The position numbers were made by a program, and so were the translations under genes. A model generated the notes under the pieces. The model was not told the origin of the DNA. It did no database searches and saw only the letters and a program-made list of their open reading frames with translations. DNA of 64,000 bases from Cryptomeria japonica (taxonomy: Eukaryota; Streptophyta; Pinopsida; Cupressales; Cupressaceae). Shown here piece by piece: positions 21,641-33,054 of this stretch (positions are counted from its first letter, which is position 1; each line of letters begins with the position of its first letter). The DNA is taken from the NCBI RefSeq assembly GCF_030272615.1, contig NC_081408.1, positions 65,792,546 to 65,856,545 of the forward strand, in the 5' to 3' direction.

Positions 21641-24100
21641 CAAACCTTGGTGTCAAAATGATTTTGGTGTGGCCTTGGGCCAATGGTGGTTGACTGTTAC
21701 AATTAGGACAATGATCTTAAACACAATTTACGGTGTTTATAACTCTAATGTCCCAATCTACTTGTATATATTTTCACAAAACAATTAACAACCCAACCAT
21801 AGCTATTAATAAGATTTCCCCATAAAATTCATGCAAAACGTATCATCATTGAAAGGATAACTAAGTTGCATTTAGTAAGAGACCTCAATGAGTGGAGTTT
21901 CATGCTGAAAAGAGTACTTGTAATAAAGATATTGAAATCAACAAGGCATTATGCATTAAAAAATCCACAAGGAAGATCTAATATTTATGAATGAAATTGC
22001 AAATCAATCTAAGTTACATGTTTGATATCTTACATATATCATGACAACATCAAATGTATATATGCACTCAACATACCTCTTTGCTTGTTTATTTGAGAAT
22101 GTTGCTAGGAATTAATAGGTGAATGATACATTGATCTATACATGTATCACTTGTACTTTCCTGATACTTTCATCCCTTTGTCAAGGCCGCGTACCCCCTA
22201 ACACTTGAAGATTGTTTTCACCCTCATGATTACTTGAAGTCCATGCTCAAATAACACTAAATGACAATAGTTAGTACAAAATAGTGACTATAGCGAAGGA
22301 AGCCCAAATTTACTCATACTCAACATAATAAAAAAATAACTAAATCATCTGGACCATTATTCATAACATAACCTCATTTTCACATCATGGAAGGCCAAAA
22401 TTACAAGGATCACACTTCTTCAAAGGAGCCATTGTTCAGAGCCACCAAACTATCAACAAGAGTAGAAGCTATTAGGCTCATACAATTTTAGGACATATAA
22501 AGAGTTGAATCAGAAGGGAGAAAAAAAATGAAAAATTGTTGAAATATAATCTTCACAATTCTGTCATCACGAGTGCATACAATCCAGTGAGGAGGAAAAA
22601 GTTGAGTAGTGTGATTAGGATCAGAGCCATCCAATCTAGGAGGCATAATATGAGACTCTTTCTAAACCAATGCTAAGGGCTATTATGATTTGAAGCTTCT
22701 CCTAAATCCTCACATTTTGTTGTCACATAATGAGGTAGAAGAGGCATATTCAAAGTCTTAGAATGAGGTTGATATATTTATGGATGGTAATATATGTAAG
22801 GATATATGACTGATATATGAAGGATATATGAAAGATATATGTAAGGAGAATAATTACTCCATATTAAGTGAAGTTATGGAGGTACTTGCCATGCATGTAA
22901 ACTGGGGAGTGTAAAGGAGTCTTTGGATTCAAGAAGAACATTAAGGAGAAAAGGTTAGTTATATCAAGGAAAAATAAAGAAAAAAGGAAGTGATAAAGAA
23001 GGGAGGAAGAAAATAGGGAAGAAAGTGAAGAAATAAAGAGGGAGATCTAATTTATTTTTGTATGTAGCATCTACTACTCTTTTTCTTGTTGAATGATTTT
23101 GCAATATTTGAGAAGAATGCAAGGCATGAAGTAATGCTCATAAGGCATGAAGGAGCTATGTAAAGCACAAACCATACATATGAATACATGAAAGGCATGA
23201 ATCATATATGTAAACCATGAAGTAATACATAAATACACATAAGGTACAAGCATATATGAGAAAGGTTCTGATGAAGTGGACATGCTGAAAACACATCGAT
23301 CATGAAGCATACAATAGAGAGGTATTCATAGAATACACATGTGAAAACATCTCATTCATGAAGTAACAAAATGATAAAGAAAATGACAAGTAATAAAAAA
23401 AATTACAAGGATGAGGCATATTCATAACTTTTGTAGTCCTGCCATGGATATCAACACTAGAAGCAACTCATACTATTAGTGTACATACAAGAAAATATGG
23501 GAGTTCATTATACCTAGCAACTTGTGGTTTTGTTGTTTGTGTTGGCTCTATTGGACCTTGCAATTAAGATTCAATCCACATTATTCAATAATATTCACTG
23601 TGCAACATAATGAAATATTGGAAAGTGTATTATCTTGTTGAGCTTTGCTTGGTTTCGAGAATAGTTTAATATTCTCTACTTAATAGAGCCAACCATGTGA
23701 AGGTGGAAGCTCATTTGGCCCCTCTCCCCCCCTAACATCACTCTAAATTCCCCGTTAACATCTTATAACATTCATTCATTCATTCATTTATTCTTTCTAC
23801 CATTAATAAAATATAACATTAATTCATTAATATCACATAACATTTATTAACACATAATATTGATTAACATTAATTAACATGCAACAGTCATCAATATTAA
23901 TTAACACATATCATTCATAACCATTAATTAGCACATAATTACATTCATTAACACATAAAAATCAGTCATTATCAAATAAGGCAGATTACAATCATTTCTT
24001 TTTTTGTTTTTTCTTTGACGCTATGAAAAGACTAAGTGGAACACCTATTTCTTCATCATTTACCCCCTCTGTAGTTGTTCCGCCCACTGCTCATGATCTT

Positions 24101-26977
24101 GATGTATTCCTAGTCCTATATTGAGGATGAGGACACTAAAACAAAGGGGAGTCCTCTACAATAACAAAGAAATGGGTTAACTTCAAAACAAAATTTACCT
24201 GATGGGGCCACATTATTTTTTCTAGAGTCAACCTCAACATGCTGAACACCCTCTAGATCATCTGGAGTTGAAATACTAAAGGTTACATTAATGTTGAACA
24301 CCAATTGCAATTATATTTGTTTAAAGGAATAATAGTGGTCCTCTTTACCTAATTAGGGAACATCACGTTCTTGATGTTGTGTGCCCAGATCATGCTCCAC
24401 TTGGTCACCACTGACTACATGCTCTAAAATATTAACAAAAAAGGTTACATTAATCACTACTCTAATTACAAATTAAGATATTTAATTGTATTAATAACTA
24501 CATAAATAAATTTGAATAGAAAATGAATACCTCGACTACTAGGATGCACATCCGAACCTTCATGTGCAGGTGGTGTTTCAGGATTAGCAGGCTACATTCC
24601 AATGTCATGCACATTGTTATCATATCTTCCTTATTTAAAAAAAATATAGTCACTTTATGTTGGAACCCAACATCAATTAGATTATTGGTAAATTATTCAA
24701 TTTGAATCAATTTCCATTTAGCATATTTACCTATCTGATAGATGCACTCGAATATTATGTATGCCCACTCAATTCTCATAGCCGATCAGCCATGGCTGTA
24801 TAGCCTTGCTAGTAGGCAATTATCTTGTCATCTTTTGTGAATGCTCTATTGAATTCAAAGCCCTACATTTTTGCTTGGTATCATAATTTTGCTTGCATTG
24901 TTTGATAAAAAAAAATTCATTTGCAATTTATTAATATTTTGATGGAATATTTCATTTACATGAGATACTTACAATATGTGCAACAAGTTTCATATAACCA
25001 CTAGAGCTAAGTTTGTGTTTCCCATGATTTTATTGCCTTGCCTTCGTTGCCTTTGACATGTCACTTAGTCTATAGAAATTTTGAAATATGTTAGATTATA
25101 AGAATATAAAGAGTAATTAATTAGTCCATAACTACATTCTTAAAAGTATCCCATACCTTCTTTTAGCATCTGGTGGTGTATTTCCTTTTTTCCTTTCAAT
25201 TCTCTCCTTGGCATCCAAAATAAGGTCTTTCCACTCCCTCTCTGGAATCATGAGGGCACGCTCATAGTTTAGGTTCTTCTCTAAATGGGTCATGTATTGG
25301 TCCCTCACATACTTTAGATATGTTCCAACTTTTTCAAGGAGATTGGTTCTGTCAAAGGTGTCATTCCCAAACCACTCAACCATTTGGTTTTTGAATTAAT
25401 CTTTTAACCCTTTTTCTTGGTTATTCCACCTTTTAAAGCAAAAACAAACCTATTAGATTTAGAAATGAACTGAAGCTACATTTATTATAGTTCAAGAAAT
25501 GGATTAAAAGAAAATTATTCTAGAAATGATATGAAATCAAAATAGTGGATTAGCGTTAGTTCACATATAATGTACCACCTTTTACGTATGGTGGGCCCAA
25601 ATATCTGCAATGCAATGTCACTAAGATGTTTATAGAAAATATCATTTCCTGCAAAAAATTCATGGGATCATTAGTCCAAAATGAGGGATCATAAAGTAAA
25701 TTACAATTAGACTATATATAATAATTATTTTAAAGTACATGGAACCTTCTATATCTTTAAGGGAATCATTTATTCGTTGCTCACCACTAATGTGGCCTAC
25801 AACGTTCCAGTACGATCAATATGAGAAGATCCAAAAAATGATGGTATGTTATCAATAGTAGTCACCTCTAGCACATCCTCATGTGCATCTCCTCCTGCAG
25901 AAAATGAATCCACTATGAAATACCCCCAAGAAAGAATGCTTGAAGGGAAATAAACACATAACGAAAGATAGAGAAAAAGAGGGATCTACCAACAGTGGGT
26001 GAGCCAATATGACCTGTAGTAGAGGATGTCTGCATGCTATGTGTTGCCGACATTGCAGTCAGCAATACAAGTGGGACTAACCTCTAATGAGGCAGCGGTG
26101 ACATTTGCACAAGAACATTGACAACACCTGAAGAATAATACATTAAATATATCAAACATTAATTATATGAAAAGTACAAGAATTGTAAACAAGGATGAAC
26201 CTTTATTATGGACATTGACAGTATCAAGTATGATGTGTTTTGGGTACTCAAAGTGATAAGCCAAGCAAGCAATAATCTAAGAAAAATGTCATCACCTGAA
26301 GTACCTACAACACCTTGATCATGGCCACCTCTTTCATGAGGGTGCATAAATTTTTGTAAAAACAACACGTACATATTTTAGTTAATGACACAATCGAGAA
26401 TAAAATATAAACCATTATTGAACTTTTGTTATATTTAAAGCTTTCATTACTGCTTACTCACAAGTTTTCTCCCATCTGAATAAATACTTGCACCCTCTCT
26501 CGTATCTCAGCAATCATAGGATGCACGACTCCCAAAGCAACAATATCTTTACTAATTTTCTAAGAGGATTTATTATGAATTCCATAGGGTGTGTGGAATT
26601 TTCAAGGTCATCATCACTTAATCCTATTGAGTCCATATCCCTAGAGAGGTGATCAGGTACTGTAACTCCCTTTCCCTTTCCTCGAGCATCCGTCTATGTC
26701 AAGAATATCATTAACAATTATAAAATTAGTCTAAATCACTCAAAAAAAGAACATAATAATGTAACAATTTTCTTCTATCTAATTTGTACAATTGCAATGA
26801 GCTTTACCTACTCAGTAGAAGTGTCGTGACATACATCCCTATTTGTGCTATGTGATGGATCCATATTGCCTTGTGACCAAGAAAAAATATAAAAAATGTT
26901 AACGAAATTAAACCAATAGACTTAGCAAAAAAACTTCATAATAAAATGGTATATTGGATTCATTAATTGGAGGTTGG
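24101..26977 (-). pseudogene. CACTA Ptta/En-Spm-type (TnpA-like) gene remnants
   Basis: The clearest piece is 25383-25132 on the - strand. It is rich in charged residues: NLLEKVGTYLKYVRDQYMTH, then MIPEREWKDLILDAKERIER. This is the pattern of the plant Ptta/En-Spm transposase family domain, a DNA-binding partner of TnpD. Shorter open pieces at 24116-24310 and 26159-26374 may be other exons but carry no motif I can name. Introns and decay prevent a full model. Confidence 0.5.
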
Positions 26978-27750
26978 TTAATTTAAATTGTATATAGTAC
27001 ATACCACCCCCATGATATTAAATTTGTTTGTATCTATACAATTCAAACTATAATCAATTAGAAGATCTCTGCCTGCACTTATTGATTTTATTGCACATAC
27101 AAATACATGATTTCGCTCACGCGCCTCTAATATGCGATTGGGTTGTTTATTAGTTGACCCAGATCGCGTACTATTTATAAAACCTGCAATATTCCCTATT
27201 GCTTTTGGTCGACCATCAATGTATATAGCCCCTCGTTTACTTTGATCATTATTTCTATTGTATATAATTTGTTGACAGTTCATACCTACGCATACTTTTT
27301 TTATATCAAACAATCTGCATCGAATTATTGTAATTGTAACAAGGTCCAACAAACTCCATTAATTCAACAACTTTTTTGTAACAGACCTTTATGTCATCCA
27401 TAAAAGATAGGCAGAAACCATGTAATGATGAAGGTGCTATGTGATATATCTTATTGTTAACACAAAAATCAATGTTTATTGGAGGAAGTCCCTTGGGCAC
27501 CCACTGTTTCTGTAGATGTTTGTACCTCAATGGCACCTCAATGTTGCCTTTTGTCTCATCATCATAAGAACATGGCCCCCCTGAGAAGGAAAAGTTTCAT
27601 GCATTTATTTAATTTTATTCTAATATTTTGACCTCTTGTTGATCTCCGTATTATAGACCTTCTACATGTGTCACTTTCATTTTCTATTCCTGCGTTTCCC
27701 TCACTCGAGGAAGACACATATGACAAATACCTACTTGGGGGTACCTGCAC
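26978..27750 (-). pseudogene. SET-domain protein carried by the CACTA element
   Basis: The - strand pieces 27750-27562, 27536-27306 and 27352-26978 form one gene with a frameshift near 27306-27352. SET features appear in order. First is IAPSSLHGFCLSFMDDIKVC with VVELMEFVGP, matching the N-terminal HGxGLF and EYxG motifs. Then come GNIAGFINSTRSG, KQPNRILEAR and HVFVCAIKSISAG, and finally LLIDYSLN, matching the NHSC/DPN, AxRxI and ELxxDY motifs. SET domains methylate lysines, mostly on histones. The catalytic Asn-His pair appears degenerate (FINS). A basic segment before it (RRSIIRRSTRGQNIRIKLNK) may be a nuclear signal. The gene lies downstream of the TnpD-type gene on the same strand. Confidence 0.65.
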
Positions 27751-28817
27751 TCCATCAAATGAGAGATTTAATTGGTAATGAGAGAGAAATTTTACAAATG
27801 AGGGTAATGTTGATGAAGAAGTCGGCCCTAAAGTTGATTTTGGGATTAAAATTTGAATAAGTCCAATTGGGGCCTTAAGGGTTGATAACTATATTAGATT
27901 TGATGCTAATGTTGAGGTTTGAAAAACTGAGGAAGTTTGTTTTCCAAGTAATTTTTAAAAAATAAACTATTTCTATAGGGTGTATTGACTAGTTATACCT
28001 ATCCATCCATGAGACTATGCAGGATCCTTGTCAAAGGGGTTCATGTTCCTGCACATGTAATTCAATTATCTTATGTTAGCTAAAAATCACATAGTACACA
28101 ACATGAACAACATGAACTTTGTAGATAAAAAGAGTATTAAATGATAAAAAGATTTTGTCATCAAAATCATTGTAATTTTTTTAATTCCTTACCTTTACTT
28201 TATGTAGACTATGTAGGATCCTCAACTAAATGGTTGACGATGTATGTAGTCAATGACCTATTCCTACCAAGGGTGACAACATCACACAGGGACTATACAT
28301 GAAATCAACAACATCAATTGAGTATCATAAGCATTAGTATATTTGTAAATTGATAAACAATAAATACATACATATCATAAGCATTCTAAGAATCACATGA
28401 TGTATCATCATATATTTAATTGAGTATCATAATTAGCATCACATATGTGTCATCATAAACATGTAATCCATCACATATGTATCATAAATCACCATCCATC
28501 ACATAGGTAATAAACAATCCACATTCTATAAATAAACACAAAGTTCAAAAAATATCACATCTATCATCATAAACATGTAATCCATCACATATGTATTTTA
28601 AATCAACATCCATCACATAGCTAATAAACAATCCAAATTTCATAAATAAACACAAAGTTTTAAAAATGTCACATAAATAGTCACTCTCCCTATCTCCATC
28701 TCCATATTAAAAGGTGCATCATGAATTAATTATGTAATGGCATTAGAATTCAAAACATAATGAATTCATTATGTAAAAAAAATTCTTTCAAGAAATCAAT
28801 ATTAAATAGATAATATC
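27751..28817. other. AT-rich spacer or introns within the CACTA element
   Basis: No coding feature seen. Near-duplicate stretches lie at about 28480-28560 and 28595-28675 (catcacatagg-taataaacaatcc-type words), suggesting a local duplication of about 110 bp. Confidence 0.45.
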
Positions 28818-28933
28818 CTAATCGCATAACTCATACATTTCATTCATCATCATGAACATCATGATCATGATCATGATCATGATCATGATGATGATGATGA
28901 TGATGATGATCATCATCATCATCACCAGTATCC

Positions 28934-28984
<51 letters not shown>

Positions 28985-29848
28985 CCACCACCACCACCAC
29001 CACCACCACCACCACCATCATCTTCATCATCCTCATCACCATCACCATCACCATCACCATCACATTATCTTCGGTATCTTCTTCTTCCATCACATTATAC
29101 TTTATCGACCTTCCTCTTGGATCATGTCTAACAACAAATGACCAACCCGGTTTATGTGGAACCTCTGAGTAAAATACCTGCTCACATTGGCTTGGAAGAA
29201 CATAGGGCTCATCCCCAACTGGTTCAAATGACCTTGTATTAACCATTGTAAAACCATTATTATGTTCAATAACAGTTCTATCAGGATCATTTTTATTCAA
29301 TCATAGCATGTACCATTTGACGATGAACAAAACTAATTTGAAGGAATTAAAGTCACACTCAAGTATATCATCCAAAATGCCATAGTATTGATTTTGAGAC
29401 TATTGAGGAGCATGCCATTTCTCGATGAAATATTTGTCACCTCAAAGACTGCAGTGATGCCAGAATCACAAGTTTTCTTCGTATCATCCAACTTTTTTAT
29501 GCAAAATTTATGACCATTGTAGCACATAGCACTGTGGTGTTTGACCTACAATATGTCAAACATGTAAAATTTATTGCATTGTGAATTGATAAACATATGG
29601 GTGATTAATAAATTTATGCGTACCTGTTTATCTCTTAAACCATATGCTAAATCAATTTCCCTTTGTGTAACATTGGAATCTCCATTAGGATGAGCTTCTT
29701 TAACCAATGAAGCCACACCTTCCCATGTTAGTGTGTGACTAGAATGTTGACAACATTCAATCCATACCATCATCCAATCAAGATTGTTTGCAATATAAAA
29801 TGTAGTGCATCCCACTCTCGACCAACTGTACAAAAAATAAATAGACAT
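28818..29848 (-). pseudogene. TnpD-type transposase, C-terminal region (DUF4216-like)
   Basis: Three - strand pieces are 29848-29546 (ATFYIANN-like DWMMVWIECCQHS, then EIDLAYGLRDKQV), 29527-29333 and 29300-28818. The last has QVFYSEVPHKPGWSFVVRHD then PRGRSIKYNV, the order seen at the C-terminus of plant CACTA transposases. The acidic tail that follows is encoded by a trinucleotide microsatellite and has slipped into Met/Val-rich frames. Gaps between pieces are probably introns or decayed exons. Confidence 0.6.
28858..29064. repeat. Compound ATC/GAT/ACC trinucleotide microsatellite
   Basis: The order is (atgatc)n, (gat)n, (atc)n, (acc)n, then atcacc repeats. The (gat)n to (atc)n junction at about 28886-28923 is self-complementary and can fold into a hairpin. 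It overlaps the acidic C-terminal coding part of the transposase. Confidence 0.95.
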
Positions 29849-29888
29849 CTTACAATTGATTTATTTTGAAGATTAAGAATTAAATTAA

Positions 29889-31072
29889 CTATAATAACAT
29901 CTTATAATTACCTCTCACTTTCCTCAATCTACCTTTCCTTGTCAAGTATTCCCCTTCAAACTTGTCAATGGGGTTGGGATCCCAAATGTGATCCTCGTGG
30001 ATCTTTGTTGCAAACTTAGGAAGATATTCAGAAATATACACCATAGTCTGGTATACCATATATCCCTCCACCATAGAACCCTCAGGATGTGCTATTTGTC
30101 AAACCAAAGCCTTCAAAAATTTCAAGTGACTCTCAACCATCCACATTGACCTAGTGTGTATAGGTCCACAAAATTCAATCTCCTCAACTTGGTGTATGAG
30201 GTAGTATTCTTGTGCATTCAAAAAAAGCTGGAGGTAGACACTTTTGCATTTCACACATTATATGAAGAATTTTTCTCTTCCAATATTTTATATCTTCTTT
30301 ATGGATTTCTTTACATGACAACCACCTACAAGATATTCAAGACATTGAAAAATATATTATATAATAAGTAAAAGAAATCGCAAATATAATATCTATACAA
30401 TGAACTGAACAAAGATCACTACTTACCTCATGTATTTTCTAAGATCATATATGACTTGCTTGACATTATTGTCAAAGTTGTCTGGAAGAGATAAAGGTAG
30501 AATGTACTGCAACAGTTATAAAATTATCTTTTCATTTTTTTCTAACATAATACAATGAAAAGTACATGCGCAATACTTAAATACATAGTAAAAACACAAG
30601 AACATGAATTACCTTAATGAAGGCATGCCAATCATGTGTTTTCATCCCTAGCCCAAATTCAGTTTTCTTTGATATGAGATTGTTTGTGTTCGCAGCAAAT
30701 CCTATGGGAAATCAAATTTTTCGTATGACTTTTTTAATAGCATTGCTTTGCTGGTCTATTAATAACCAAGGAAGCTCACTTATATTAATCTAGTCTCCAC
30801 GGCTATTTGATTGAATGACATTTATCATATCATGATTAGAATCCTAAACATCACCACATATTTTGACATTTTTTTCTTTGTCACGCCTTCCATCCAATAT
30901 TTCCCATAATGTCTCTGTTATATTCTTTCCAATATGCATAGTATCAAATAAATGCACAATTTGTAACTGCTCGTAGTAGGGCAACCTACTAAATTGTCAA
31001 GGATATCTTTTTAGTCCCTTAGGAAGGTGGTCATTTATGCCTTCATGACCTTCACGATCATCAATCACATCG
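29889..31072 (-). pseudogene. TnpD-type transposase, central region (DUF4218-like)
   Basis: On the - strand about 30960-30620 reads QLQIVHLFDTMHIGKNITET, then LWEILDGRRDKEKN, and ends KTHDWHAFIK before a GTAATT donor-like site. The next exon near 30510-30425 reads YILPLSLPDNFD, then KQVIYDLRKYMR. The piece 30074-29889 reads YISEYLPKFATKIHED. This order matches the middle of plant CACTA transposases. In-frame stops occur, for example at about 30840. Confidence 0.65.
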
Positions 31073-32291
31073 TCAATAAATAAAACAAAATAGAAAAGAT
31101 GTTTTATGACATAAGCCATTAGATGGAATGGCATTACCTTGACAATTAATTCTATCATATTCCAACTTCCACATGTGAGGTGTCATTCTTCGTGGCTTTG
31201 ATGTATTCTCTTCTTTCCCATTGAAAAGATGTTTTTCACTATTTCGATACTTATGATTTTTGTGGGGAAAGTGCCTATACTCATCAAACACCTTCTTTCC
31301 TAAACTTTTTGAATGATGAGATTTCATCTTTGGACCACAAACTGGACATGCAATTTTTCCCTTTGTTTGAAGACCTACAAGATAATGTATAATTGGATTA
31401 AATATGTTAATTTTTTGAATTATAATGTTCATGCACAACTTAAACACTATAACATACCACAAAAATTTGTTATCCCCGAGGCATCATGTATTGTCCATAG
31501 AAGCATCACATGGAATTGAAATTGTCTTTGTCCTATTGGTTTAGAGATGTCATACATAGTGACACCATTCCATAACTCCAAGAACTTGTTGATAAGAGAC
31601 TCGATATATACATTCATATCTTTAACTTGGTACTTACCTAATCGAATGAACACAAACATTACATAATTATTATGACCATTTTACTGCAATATTTATAGTT
31701 AAATGTATACTACTATATTTAAATGATAAAATACCTGGAACAATAATTGCCAACATTATGTGCTCCCTCTTTATTGACATCCATGGAGGAATGTTAATGT
31801 TGATAACAAAAATAGGCCACACTGAGTAAACAAATCTCATCTCTCCAAATGGATTGACACCGTCCACTGCCAATAAAAGCCTGAGATTATGAGGTTCTTC
31901 TTTAAAGTGTGGCCACTTTTCCTCCATGTCCACAAATTGTGAACCATACGCAGGCATTCGAATAATGTCATCTTAACTTCTATTACGTGCATGCTAATCC
32001 ATAACTTGCCAACCTAGTACACTTGAATAATCGTTGCATATGTAAAATAATGGGAATATAGAGAAGAACATTGCCAGGAACCCTTTTTGTTATTTGGTCT
32101 TTTCGATATCTACTGAGATGACATTTAGGGCATTCAGTTTGAAATTCATGTTGTTTGTGATATATAATATGATCATTGGGACAAGCATCTATTGCTTGAT
32201 ACTCCATTCCAATATATTTCATAATGGTAAATAATTGTCGATATGAGCAAGGTAGAATATTTGATGGTGGTAACAATAACTCACCTATCAA
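31073..32291 (-). pseudogene. TnpD-type transposase core (Transposase_21-like)
   Basis: TnpD cuts and joins the element ends. Pieces 32291-31983, 31957-31670, 31659-31447 and 31462-31073 on the - strand read in order. They give LLPPSNILPCSYRQLFTIMK, AIDACPNDHIIYHKQHEF with CPKCHLSRYR, and LRLLLAVDGVNPFGEMRFVY with IPPWMSIKREHIML. Then come KGKIACPVCGPKMKSHHSKS and the HFPHKNHKYR stretch. These are the conserved motifs of the CACTA transposase domain, including the CxxC pairs. Breaks between pieces are introns or frameshifts. Confidence 0.8.
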
Positions 32292-32344
32292 TCTACAACA
32301 AAAAAATATAATTTGTTAATATAAAGAATATTAATGGTGCAACA

Positions 32345-33054
32345 TTATTCACCATTTATTATCACATATATGACATACCTTAACATACATGATATTGTTA
32401 TGTTGGATAAACCATTTAGAACCTTCAAGTTCACCAACAACAATACAACGGAGAGAAGAGTTGTTTGCGAGCCTTTGTAAAGGGCCTTAGATTCCTTTTC
32501 AAGTATAGGGACATCATGAACAACATCAAGGTCATCTTCATCATCATGATCAGTTGCATGAGTACTAAATGTGTCATGGATCAATGTATTTGTACCATCA
32601 TCTTCAATTGTGTTTTGTGGCTCATGATCATCATCTTCCATGGGATCATTATCTTCAACTTTGATATTCACACCTCCATGTTTGTCCACTTCGAAAACCA
32701 TATTGTCTGGGTTGTGTTGATCTATATCATGTGCTCTGGGGTGCTCGACCTATATAAAATGATAAACATAAATAAACCATGATCATGATCTCATCATCAA
32801 GTTATTTATTATGTATATAAATTGTTAAAACGATATAATGAAAAACTTACCAATGAATGATAATCATGTCCACCTTCAATGTGACCATGCAGCCTACAAT
32901 GTTTCTTAGTTGTTTTTATTACAAGTCTTCTAGTCTTTAACCCCTTACAAATTTTGCAGGGACAATAACATTTTCAATCACCTTTTCTTTTCAAGTTAGA
33001 CCACAATCTAGCAATTGTCTCCTTATTTTGTTGTTCACTAATATTGTCTAACAT
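32345..33054 (-). pseudogene. TnpD-type transposase, N-terminal exons
   Basis: Exon 1 runs 33054-32851, begins MLDNISEQQN and includes a cysteine cluster (CYCPCKIC) and HGHIEGGHDY. It carries an in-frame TGA and ends at a GTAAGT donor (32850-32845). Exon 2 starts at 32749 after TATAG; both junctions are phase 0, giving a 101-bp intron. Exon 2 has an acidic stretch (NDPMEDDDHEPQN and DHDDEDDLD) and then the conserved LYKGSQTTLLSVVLLLVNLK. The cysteine/histidine cluster is the transposase-associated zinc-binding type. Confidence 0.65.

Larger units (their letters stand above)
18926..24100. other. Non-coding left interior of the CACTA element
   Basis: No credible gene was seen in about 5 kb. 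It holds a 64-bp tandem repeat (20853-21020), one arm of a diverged inverted duplication (21420-21640), an AG-rich stretch near 22930-23045, and att/aca-rich repeats near 23770-23970. Long spacers are usual in large CACTA elements. Confidence 0.5.

Noticed and set aside
28852-29172. Ile/Met/Thr repeat frame on the + strand
   Set aside because: Produced by the trinucleotide microsatellite, not a gene.
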